A stretch of DNA of 64,000 bases from Cardinalis cardinalis. Its lineage: Eukaryota; Chordata; Aves; Passeriformes; Cardinalidae. Below are positions 11,001-21,700 of the stretch, one piece after another. The translations under genes were made by a program, and so were the position numbers. Within the stretch, counting starts at the first letter, position 1; every line of letters begins with the position of its first letter. The notes under the pieces were generated by a model. It did no database searches. It worked only from the letters and a program-made list of their open reading frames with translations, and was not told where the DNA came from. The stretch spans positions 248,001 through 312,000 of the forward strand of contig JACDOX010000061.1 in the NCBI GenBank assembly GCA_014549065.1, in the 5' to 3' direction.

Positions 11001-11280
11001 CGGGCACCGGGATGCTCCGGGCTCTGGGGGGCTCCACTGGAACGCTCTGGCATCAGGGATGCTCCAGGATGGATGCTCCGGGCTCTGGGGGCTCCACTGG
11101 GATGCTCTGGCATCAGGGGTGCTCCAGGATGGATGCTCTGTGCTCTGGGGGGCTCCACTGGAACGCTCTGGCATCAGGGNTGCTCCAGGGTGGANGCTCT
11201 GTGCTCTGGGGGGCTCCACCAGGGCCCCAGTATTGAGGATCTCCAGATCCGAGGTTGCTCTGGCGTCAGGGGTGCTCCAG
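10986..11280. repeat. Minisatellite, ~60-bp unit, about 4-5 copies
   Basis: Units beginning CCAGGATGGATGCTC start at 10986, 11064, 11124 and 11185, with spacings of 78, 60 and 61 bases, followed by a partial copy from about 11273. Each contains GCTCTGGGGGGCTCCACTGG and CTCTGGCATCAGGG. It lies about 130-430 bases upstream of the FHOD1 ATG and probably overlaps or abuts its promoter. Confidence 0.9.
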
Positions 11281-12456
11281 GCCCTGTGGGGCACCACTGG
11301 GCTGTTCCAGGCTGCTCCAGGGGACCAGGTGGGTCCGCTCAGCCCAGGTGAACTGGAGCATGGATGGGCAGCTGGGCTCCATGTCCCCGTCCTGGGGCAG
11401 GGGGGAAGCAGCACAGGATGAGCTTCCNGGATCCAGGGGTGTTGTGGTGCCACTCTGGAAGTGGGGCATACTGAGCTCAAACTGCAAAGCAAAGCTTGTG
11501 TAAAACCCATTTTACTTTCTTTTTGACAGATTACCTGGACAATGACAATGATCAGGTGTGATGGAGTGGTGGGCAGGGAGCTTTCCCCTTGCTCCTGCCT
11601 CCAGCCTGCATTCCCCAGCCATCAGCTTCTGCTGGCAAACATTTGCGGCACATTTGTACCCAGGCAGAGAGATGAGAAAAGGTGATGCCACCAAGGCTCC
11701 CAGGGAAGTGTCCTGTGGCCCATTCCTACCTGGCCAGAGGGCTCAGGCTGGCACTCAGCATCTGAGAGTGCCCATGCCACAGGCACTACAGCCAGAGGTC
11801 TCACTCTGGCTAAGGTGTCCTGTCCTGTCCTGCAGGGACACAGCTCAGAGCTGGCTCTCCATGAAGCACTCTGCCTTCTTGCCCCCTGCCCAGCATCCCA
11901 CCNCTCTGGGCTGCTTGGGCACAGCTCGCTGCCCACCCAGGACATGGAGTGTGAATCTCCTGGACTGGGAGCCTCGGGGGTGGGAGTGGGAGATGGGGCA
12001 CCTCCCAGGGCGTGGTGGATGGCCTAATCAGCAAGCAGGAGATTTTAGGAGTATGTGAGAAGGGCTGAGGAGGTAAAGGGGAGACAGAAATTTTGGAAGC
12101 CCCCCACGGGTGTTCCCAGGCTGGTGCTCAAGCAGCNCCTGGGGCAGGGGTGGTTTCAGCTGGGAAGGGGCCGGCTGGGAGGAGGGAGGGGGATTTGGTG
12201 GGTGCATGAGGATAAAGCCAGGCTGGGGAGACTCAGACAAAGCAGAGGCACAGGGGGAGGGCACGGGGGATGGGGCGATGCAGGTGGCACCGGCACAGTT
12301 GCAGAGAGGACTGAGAGGGGGACAGGGGACTAGCGCGGGGCAGGGGGCTCCGGGAGCGCGCAGATGAGCTGGGATGGAGGGAGGGGATGCAAGGGGCGAG
12401 CAGGGGGGTGCTGGGGCAGGCGCTAAGGCCCGGGGCCGTACCGGGGGCCGAGGTCC
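11281..12456. promoter_or_regulatory. Intergenic region between FHOD1 and SLC9A5, SLC9A5 promoter side
   Basis: This is the remainder of the head-to-head intergenic region. GC content and G-runs increase toward the N run, and 12290-12456 is CpG-bearing and purine-rich. The SLC9A5 promoter and 5'UTR are expected at the right-hand end, but no start site can be placed. No repeat or ORF of note is seen at 11450-12050. Confidence 0.45.
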
Positions 12457-12635
12457 NNNNNNNNNNNNNNNNNNNNNNNNNNNNNNNNNNNNNNNNNNNN
12501 NNNNNNNNNNNNNNNNNNNNNNNNNNNNNNNNNNNNNNNNNNNNNNNNNNNNNNNNNNNNNNNNNNNNNNNNNNNNNNNNNNNNNNNNNNNNNNNNNNNN
12601 NNNNNNNNNNNNNNNNNNNNNNNNNNNNNNNNNNN
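12457..12635. other. Assembly gap (179 N)
   Basis: A run of 179 N sits between GC-rich flanks, exactly where the SLC9A5 start codon and signal-peptide region should be. The true length is unknown. Any reading frame drawn through it is meaningless. Confidence 0.98.
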
Positions 12636-12637
12636 TG

Positions 12638-12767
12638 CAGCCCCCGGCGGCCTCCCCCGGCCCCGCCGCCCCGGCGGGAGCCGAACTGCTGCGGTGGCAG
12701 TGGCGGGAGGTGCAGGCGCCCTGCCTGGTGGCCGCCTGGATCCTGGTAGCCAGCCTGGCCAAGATCG
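12638..12767 (+). CDS. SLC9A5: SLC9A5 exon 1 (5' end lost in gap)
   Basis: Encodes the end of the luminal N-terminus and the first transmembrane helix after the signal sequence: AELLRWQWREVQAPCLVAAW then ILVASLAKI. The sequence at 12636-12640 is the first after the N run; the frame is set by the exon 2 junction. Donor GTGAGT at 12768. Confidence 0.93.
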
Positions 12768-15700
12768 GTGAGTGTCCCCGTGTCCCCACCCGCTCCGGTC
12801 CCCCGGGAGCAGACGTGCCCACCCCCGGGCGGGCAGGGGGGATGCGGCATCCCCGGCGGGCGCGGGGGCACCCGGGACGAGCGGTGTCACCGCACGCCGG
12901 GACACGGGTCACGGGGACAAACCCGGCTGGTCACCACTCTCAGCTGGATTGCGGAGATCGGGGACCACGCCGCATCCTCCGTGCCCTGCCGTGGGGTGAT
13001 GTGCGGCGGCGGGGCTAAGGCACCACCCGAAGGAAAGGGTGGGGGCCCGGGCTGTTTTTCCTGCGAGGGATGGATGGATGGATAGATGGGTGGGCACAGA
13101 GGATGGAGGGTTCACGGGAAGAGAAGCCTCCAAGGATGTCCCGTGTTCCCAAAGGCTGGCACAGCACCTGCCACTGGCAGGTCCGGAAGCCATTGTTCCC
13201 CACAGCCCCGGGAAAGGCTCGGCCGTGCCAGTGCCGGGCAGGATGTGGCCCCGTGGGCCTGGGGATGGCAGGTGCCTGCAGTCTCCTCCAGTGGGTCACT
13301 CCGGATTGGGCTGGCCTCGGACTCTTGTGCTCCCCAGCACAGAACCACGGAGGCTCTGCTGTGAGAGGCTGTGTGCTGTGAGAGGCTGTGTGGGAAGGCA
13401 CAATGAGGATCTGTGTGAGCGGTGCAGGGCTGGGCTCCCCACCAGCATCCNGGGTGCTGGGGAGGGGACACCCGTGCGTGGGTGCCAGGCAGGGGTACCC
13501 AGAGGGCTGGTCCCCCACAGTGCCCCTGCCTGCTATGCCGGGCCCAGGGGATGAGATCGTGACCTTGAGCCAGGTTCTCTCCTTAGAGACCCCACTGTGG
13601 GCACAGCCCCCCTGGTGAGGGTGCAGACACCCTCTGAGTTTCGAGTTGGATCNGGAAATGTGGGTTCAGAGTTTGGCAGGGGAATCTCTGACCAGCCAGG
13701 GATGTGCAGCAGCACTCGTAACACAGAGACAGCTACAGCTGTGACCACCAGCTGGCCTCTTCCTGTCCCAGCATCACTGTGGATCTTCCGTTCCTCTCCT
13801 TCCTTGCCTTCTTGCAAGAGAGACCTAAAGCCTCGCGAGGAATGAATTGAAAGGTATCATGAGTTTAAAAATACAGCACTCTGCTGTAGCTGTGCCACCT
13901 CCAGCTGCCGAGTGCGTCCCTCCTACCTGCAGAAGATCAGAGAGAAAATTCCTTTCCCTGGCTGTTATTTTCTTCTCTCCAACCCCTCGCCAGAGCTGCT
14001 CCCTGTGCAGGTTTCCATTGATGTGCTCCCCTCAGCCACCCTGATTTTGTGCGGGTGGGTGCAATGGGGCCTGAGTTGGGATCATTCCCAAATCCCCACG
14101 TTCTTCCAGGCCTGAGGNTGATGGCCACTCTCCTCTGTCTGTCAGACACAGCCCTGATGGCTTCGAGCTGACAGGTTAAGTGTATCCAGTGGGTCCAATG
14201 GATCCTCAGAGCCTGGAGCCAGTAGTGATGCAGACCTGGAGGCAGCACCCTGCCATGGGTGTCCCCAGAGGTGGCACCTGCAGTCCCCAGGGTGCACAGG
14301 AGTCCACAGAGGAGATGAACCAGAGGTAGAGGATTTTGGGGAGCAGAGAGGGCAGTGCCAGCTGTGGACGCTGGGCGCACGCTGGTGCAGAGGATCCGCT
14401 GCGGTTGTGGCGCTGGGCTGCCAGCTCACAGCCCTGTGACTGGAGGGGAGGAAGCGGCCCCACGCCCGGTGATGGGGAAATGACACTGTGGGCTCTGTTC
14501 TCAGAGGCAGTCACGATGCTGGGGTGACCCAAGCCAGCAAACACCCGGGGCAGGGAAAAACTGGCTTGGGTGTTGCCTTCCTGCACAGCGAGGCATCGTC
14601 CGGGCTTTGCTGCCTTTTCCATCCACAGTCAGAGCACAGGATGGGGAGCACAGAGGTGATGAGCATTGCCCCAGACATTCTCCTTACACATAGCTGCCCC
14701 ACAGGCAGGAGTTTGCCAGCAGACAGATGTTTTTCTATGCAGCACCATTGCAACCATCTCTCCTCACACCATCACCTCTGCCCCCAGCTACTCATGTCTT
14801 GATTTAGATGTTCTGCCATTTCCCAAGCTCTGGAGGAGCAGAGGAGGTTTTGGCCCTGAGTTGTCTCAATGGCAAATGCTTCATTATGTATGCCTGAGTA
14901 TGGATTATGTCTCTGAAGTTAATTCACATGTGGCTAAGTTACTGTTGCTGTGGGAACCTTTAGTGCTGAAATCCTTGACTAGTGTGTATAAAATTAGAGC
15001 TNGTTCAGTCTGTCCCCACTGGCTGCTCTCTGTGACACATGGGAGCTCGTGTGCTGCCATTTCCTGGGGAGGCTGGCAGCTCTCCCCATCAGCCAGCAGA
15101 TTTTTGGACAAGCATGATCTTTCCCNTTGATGCTTCTTTATTTGACCAGGTTTCTGGCTTTCTATCAATCATTGAATAGTTTGAATTGGAAGGGACTTTA
15201 GAGATTATCTTTTTCCAACTACTCTTCCATGGGCAGAGACGGCTTCCATTAGACCAAGTTACTCAAAGTCCCATCCAGCGTGGCCTTGAGCACTTCCAGG
15301 ATGGATGACAGCCAGGACCCATGTCCCCACAGCATCCCTGCACGCTGTCCTGGGTGCCCCAGCCAGGACAGCTCCACAGCATGAGGAATGCAGCTGGGAT
15401 GCCGAAGCAGAGAGCTGGGATCTTGGCAATGTTCCTGAGAATGCAGAAAGGGGTTGGACGCCTCGTTCCCTTCTTGAAAACTTCAGAGCTTTGTTCCCGT
15501 GGGTGGGAAGCGGCTTCACAGCCTGCTGCAGGCGCTGAGCGAGCACCATCCGTCCACGGGGCCGGCAGCTTGTGCGGGGTGAGCAGGGCTCTGCAGTCGC
15601 TTGTGTGGTCATTTAGCAGGAACCTGGCCTGGATGAAGCCCAGCCAGCGTTTCCTCAGGCTGTGGGTCTGCTTGGAGGGCTGTAGGGTCCGTGTCACCAC

Positions 15701-18700
15701 AGTCTTCAGGGCTGTATGGCAGCCCACAGCAGTGAGCAGAGGTGGCTGGGGCTGAGGTTGTTCAGGGGCAGAGCTGTGGCAGAGGCTTGGCCTGGCTGCT
15801 CTTTCCTACTGAGGTGCTTGGTGGTGGAGCTGCAGATCATGCTGCCCCTGTGCTCACTGCTCTGCCCCTGCTGGCTGCAGCAGTGCTCCTGCTGTATTAT
15901 GGCAGGGAGCCAGTGCTGGGGCATGGATGGAGCTTGCTGTGCCAAGCAGCAGCCTCTTGAGGTCCTCAACTAAAGGAAAAGTGGCCCTTAGCCTGCACAT
16001 TGGGTGGTGGGTTCAAANATGTCTCTGGTTGTGAATCATATCTTTGTCATTCAATTATCTCCTCTAATTCAGAGCTCAGCTGTGGTGAAGGAAAGAAAAT
16101 TACCTAAGAGGTGCTGAGAAAGGAGGAAGGAAGAACATGAGGAGGCCACGACCTCAGTTCTCTGGCTGTCCACATCTCAGGGACACTGGGACCTGTCCCA
16201 GAAGGATAGAGCAGGACCAGGACAGGTTCAGAGGAGAATGACAAGGGCATAGATGCATGGAAACCTGCTGATGAAGTACTGCCTGTTCCTGGGCTCCTCT
16301 CCAGATCTGTGCCACTGGAGACAGCACCCTGGGCTAGGCAGACCTTATGGTCTGTCCATTGGGGTTCCAAAGGAGGGAAGCAGCTGAGTGACCCAGGGTT
16401 GGTGCGTGACCATAGCACAACTTTCCTTCTGGAGGGGTAGCTTGGCACAAGCAATGGGCAGNTTTAGTCCAGCTAAAGGGCTGTAGGGACTGGGTTTTGG
16501 GGTTGGCAGCAGGGCTGGGCTTGCAGCCAAGTGATGGCTCAGAGCCTACCCTGATGCCCCTTGTACCTGCTGGGTGCACAAGGACAGAGGTGGCTCTCGA
16601 AGTGCCCGGAGGAACCCNCTCCCCAGGAGATTTCTTCATCTGATGGTCAAGTCATGCAACAGAGCTGGGCTGGATGTCACAACTGATGGCAGAACCTGGT
16701 GACAGGGGGACAAAATAACTGTGTCCCTCAATAGCCTTTCCCCAAGCAATGCCCTTTTGGAGGGGCACCTTGTGCTAGCAAAGAGAAACCCCCAGGGCTG
16801 GGGCTTGTCTGCCTGGAAGCTGGACTGGTTNGGGATTACACAGGACACCCTGAGGTGGGGGCCAAGGGTGTCTGGAGGAATGAATCCCCTGTGCTGGCTG
16901 GCATGGCACCTTGCTGGCTTCTGCCTGAGCACAGGCTCACTGCCACTTTACTGCTGGATGAATAGCAGGGCATCCTCTGTTTGCTTTAGAAAATACATCC
17001 TGTTCCACGGCAGCTTAAGATTTGGCCCAAACCTTGCATGGAATAAACTGATTATTCCAAGCATCTCTAAATCTGCAGCTCCCAAGTGCCTGTGCTTTTG
17101 CATGCAGGTAGGTTAGCTGGTGCTGAGGGAGGTTGTGCTCGGCATGGCTTGTGCTGCAGTGGTTTGCATGCTGCTCTGGCTGCTTGCTCAGACGGATGCA
17201 AACAAGGTCACCCTGTCACCAGGGCTGAGCATCCTCGTCTCCGAGTGGGGCGACNTGTCCTGGTGTACCAGGATTTCTTCACTTGAACAGCAGCCAGCAG
17301 TGCTCGTGACACTGTGAACGTGCTCGCTGCCTGCTTTAAACCTTTAAGTGCAAATACCAGAAGCCAAGAAAAGTAAAATGCCTGGCTGATTGGCTTATTG
17401 GCTGAGAGGGAGAGGGAAATCCCAAAGAGTAAGGGACCTGAAATCCTGACCTGGGAGGTAGCTGGAAGGTCTTTTGTGCACATATGGCCATGAAGCAGCC
17501 TTTCCATAGGTGCTCCCTTGTTCCTCTCCCATCTACCATGCATCACCCAACCCTTCTGTGACGCCTGTGGATTTGGGATGCTCTGTCCNTGTGCCTGTTT
17601 GGCTGATGCTCTCATTCTTCTTTTTCTTCTAGTTTTCCACCTATCAAGGAAGGTGACATCAGTTGTCCCGGAGAGCTGCCTTCTCATCCTGCTGGGGCTG
17701 GGCCTGGGGGGCATCGTGTTGGCCGTGGCAAAGAAAGCCGAGTACCAGCTGGAGCCCAACATGTTCTTCCTCTTCCTTCTGCCCCCCATTGTCCTGGACT
17801 CGGGGTACTTCATGCCCAGCCGGCTGTTCTTTGACAACATTGGTGCCATCCTCACCTACGCAGTGGTGGGCACGCTCTGGAACTCCTTCGCCACCGGCAC
17901 CGCGCTCTGGGGACTGCACCGCGCCGGGCTCATGGGTGGGTCTGCAGGGCTGCCCAGCTCGCACCACGTCCCCAAAAAATAGGGTGGAGATGCAAAGCAA
18001 CCCCAATTTCATAGCCCACTGCCTCTCCCTGCTGTGGATTCCTAGGAATTACAGCACGAGCAGGGTCCTGACATCCTGGGAATGGTGCACTGACAGGATG
18101 GTCAAGCGTGCAGGGCANACGGGCCCTGCTTGGCACTGGGCTGACTCATGTCTCTGCTATTTTTGTCTGCTGACCTTGGCTAGCGTTGCTGGCTCGCTGC
18201 CCTGTTCACTGTCCTTTGCTGGAGCCACTGGCCTTGGCTGGCCTGGGCTGTGTTTTGAGCTGTCCTGAGCCCTGAGGAGCCACTTGACGCCTGGACTCGA
18301 GGTGTGGCTGCTGAGCCACCTTGGTGGTGCCTGCTGGAGGAGTAGTGATGTACTTGGGTGCCAACAGGGACATCCCTCATGCTCCTCTCATGTTTTAGCA
18401 AGAAGGCACCAAGTCCCACTTTTCCAGGGGCATCCTGGAGGTCTGGGAACACTTTTGGGCTGTGTGTTCCCACTGCACTCCCACTTGAGGCTGCAGCCAA
18501 GTCACTGGGATCAGATGAGGGACAGACTTGTTTCCATCTGGTGAGAGGGGCTCTGGGGTGGCTGGTTTGCCTGACCTTGGTCCTTCTGTCCTAACAGATC
18601 CAGGTGTTGAAGCTGGGCTGATGGATTTCCTGCTCTTTGGCAGCCTGATTTCAGCTGTGGACCCTGTGGCAGTCCTGGCTGTCTTTGAGGAGGTCCATGT

Positions 18701-21700
18701 TAATGAGACCCTCTTCATCATTGTGTTTGGCGAGTCTCTCCTGAATGATGCTGTCACCGTGGTGAGTTGCAGCCTGGGGGACTCTAATGTTGAGCCNAAC
18801 ATGTCCAAGGTGTTGGAATTCCCCTGGATGGGCAGAGGATGCAGGTGACATCCCTGAGCTGGGGGCAGACCCATGCCATGCTCTCTTGGCCTTTCCTCTC
18901 TCCTGGCCATTTGCTGAAATGAGCTGTTACCTGACAGGTTTGGGGTGGAAAATGCCTCTTCCACAGGACCCTTCCTGCCCCTCTCAAGGCAGGGCAATGC
19001 CCTGTGGTTCTCAAGAGATTTGACTTGCCTGCAGGTGCTGTACAAGGTCTTCAACTCTTTTGTGGAGCTGGGCCCAGCGCACATCCACGCCACAGACTAC
19101 GTGAAGGGGGTAGGTGAGTAATGGCCACACCAGCCCCTCCACCACCTCCTCTGTTGTGGAAGTGGAGGGGGGCAAGCACAGGAGCTGTTGTCCTGTGGGG
19201 TGGGCACCACAGCTCTGTCACCTNTGTGTGTCACATGCTGGCCATCAGCATAGAACTGCAGAATTGTGTGGGCTGGAAGGCACCTTAAAGACCATCTTGT
19301 TCCAGCCCCCCCTGCCATGAGCAGGGACACCTTCCAGTAGACCAGGTTGCTCAGAGTCCCCCCAACCTGGCCTTGAACACTTGCAGGGATGNGACTGCCA
19401 GTCTGTGCCAGGGCCTCACCACCCTCACAGGGAAGAATTTCTTCCTAATACCCAATCTAATCCTGCCCTCTGTCAGTTTGAAGCCATTCCCCCTTTTCTT
19501 GTTATTCCATGTCCATGTCAAAAGTCCCTCTCCAGCTCTTTTGGAGTACTCTTCAGCTACTGGAAGGGCTTCTGAGGTCTTCTCCAGGCTGAACAGCCCC
19601 AACTCTATCAGCCTGCCCCACAGCAGAGTTGCTCCAGGGGATGCCTTGGGATCATCCAAAGCTTTGTGCTCCAGGGGATGCTTTGGAGGGGACCTGGGTG
19701 GGAGCATGGCACTTGGCCAGCGCAGCATGGCACAGCTGTGGGGCACAGGAGCTGGGCCCACTTCCTTATGGTTCAAATGAGACTTCTCCTCCCTCCAGCC
19801 TCCTTCTTCCTGGTGAGCCTGGGGGGCACAGCCGTGGGGCTGCTCTTCGCCTTCCTGCTGGCCCTGATCACGCGGTTCACCAAGCGCGTGCGCATCATCG
19901 AGCCGCTCTTCGTCTTCCTGCTGGCCTACGTGGCGTACCTGGCTGCCGAGATGGTCTCGCTCTCCGCCATCCTGGCGTGAGTACTGCCCAGGGGAGCCCA
20001 GGAAACTGGGGCTGCAGTGCTGAGCAGCAAGAGGCAGTGAGTAGACCCACTCCTCCTCCTGCCATAGGGCCATGCCATCTCCTCCTGCCCCTCTGCAGAG
20101 TCACCTTCTGTGGGATCTGCTGCAAGAAGTACGTGGAAGCCAACATCTCCCAGAAATCCCGCACCACAGTCAAGTACACCATGAAGACACTGGCCAGCAG
20201 CTCAGAGACCATCATCTTCATGTTTCTGGGCATCTCAGCTGTGGACACCTCCAAGTGGACGTGGGACACAGCACTGGTGCTNGGCACCCTGTTCTTTATC
20301 CTGCTCTTCAGAGCTGTGGGTCAGTCTGTCCTNCTGGGTATATGGCTGCTAGCACACAGCCCTTTTCATGCCAAAAAGGGATATTGCCCAGGAAAGATTG
20401 AGGCACAAGGCCAGCCATGGATCCTGGCTGGGATTTTGTGCTGTGCTGCTGGAGCAGTGAGGGATCTCCCAGCATTCCAGGCTCTCCTNCTCCTCCTTCC
20501 CCAGGTGTTGTTCTCCAAACGTACGTGCTCAACCGCTTCCGCCTCATCCCCCTGGACAGGATCGACCAGGTGGTCATGTCCTATGGTGGCCTCCGTGGGG
20601 CCGTGGCCTTCGCCCTGGTCATCCTGCTGGACAGGGAAAAGGTGAAAGCCAAGGACTACTTTGTGGCAACGACCATCGTGGTGGTGTTCTTCACTGTCAT
20701 TGTGCAGGTGAGGATGGGCACTGTGCCCTCCTTCAGTGCTGCTTTCTTGCCCCAGAACTGGCCTGGGGACGTGTGCTTTGGGAAAGTATCTTTTTTCAAG
20801 TGACCTTTGGTCCCCGGTGCCTTCTGGCACCCCATCCATCAGCAGGTGGGCAGGACCGCTATGGCACTGTTGTGATGGCGGGGCCATGGCCCACTTTCTT
20901 TTCCCACTGGCATTTTGTTTTGGGACTGGCTGCAGGAGCTCCGAGAGTGTGTCTGTCCAGGATGCTCTCTTTACAAAGCTGCTGATGGGCCCCAGCTCTG
21001 GCATTCAGTGCCCTGGGAAGGGAAGCCGCAGGGAGGATGAAAATGAGTCTAGGNGAAGGATGACTGGGGGTGCACACCATGGCACAGGGGTCGGGTTGAT
21101 AGGGGCATGCGTGGCTGGCACAGCCACTGTCCCCAGTCACTTTGTGCTGCTTCTGCTCCCCATGCCCCAGCCATGCACCCTCTCACCCTCCCAGTCTTCC
21201 CCTTGCCTTCTCCTGCCATTCTAGGGCCTCACCATCAAACCCCTGGTGACNTGGCTGAAGGTGAAGCGTAGTGACCACCACAAACCCACGCTGAACGAGG
21301 AGCTGCATGAGCACGTAAGTGATAGTGCCAGAGGCTCCCCAGCTCCCCTCACATGTGGGGCTGGGCAAGGACCATGTATGACCTTGGCATCCCCAGGGCA
21401 CCCACAGCCTTGCCACCACTCACCCTCTTCCCCTCACTCAAGGCCTTTGACCACATCTTGGCAGCGGTGGAGGACATCGTGGGGCACCATGGCTACCACT
21501 ACTGGCGGGACAAGTGAGTGCCTTAGGATCCTCTGCTGACTGTTAGTGAATGGGAGATGNATGCCAGCCACAGGGACATCTTGGGGTTCTCACAGGAGGA
21601 CACCCCTGCTGTGGACAGGACAGCAGGACCAGGAAGCCTGTATGTCTGTCCATCAGTCTGGGTAGGTACCATCGGACTGCTGTTGTGCAGCAGACCAAGA

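Noticed and set aside
10243..11421. A 392-residue plus-strand open frame
   Set aside because: It is antisense to FHOD1 exon 1 and continues through the 60-bp minisatellite. GC-rich sequence has few stops.
12374..13018. A 214-residue frame that runs in phase into SLC9A5 exon 1
   Set aside because: More than a quarter of it is N, the upstream ATG lacks signal-peptide character, and it reads on past the exon 1 donor.
13060..13095. GGAT microsatellite in SLC9A5 intron 1
   Set aside because: Only a few units with interruptions; too short to list as a repeat feature.
16140..16320. A possible repeat with CR1-like wording
   Set aside because: It shares only a few generic words with CR1 and lacks the diagnostic tail order.
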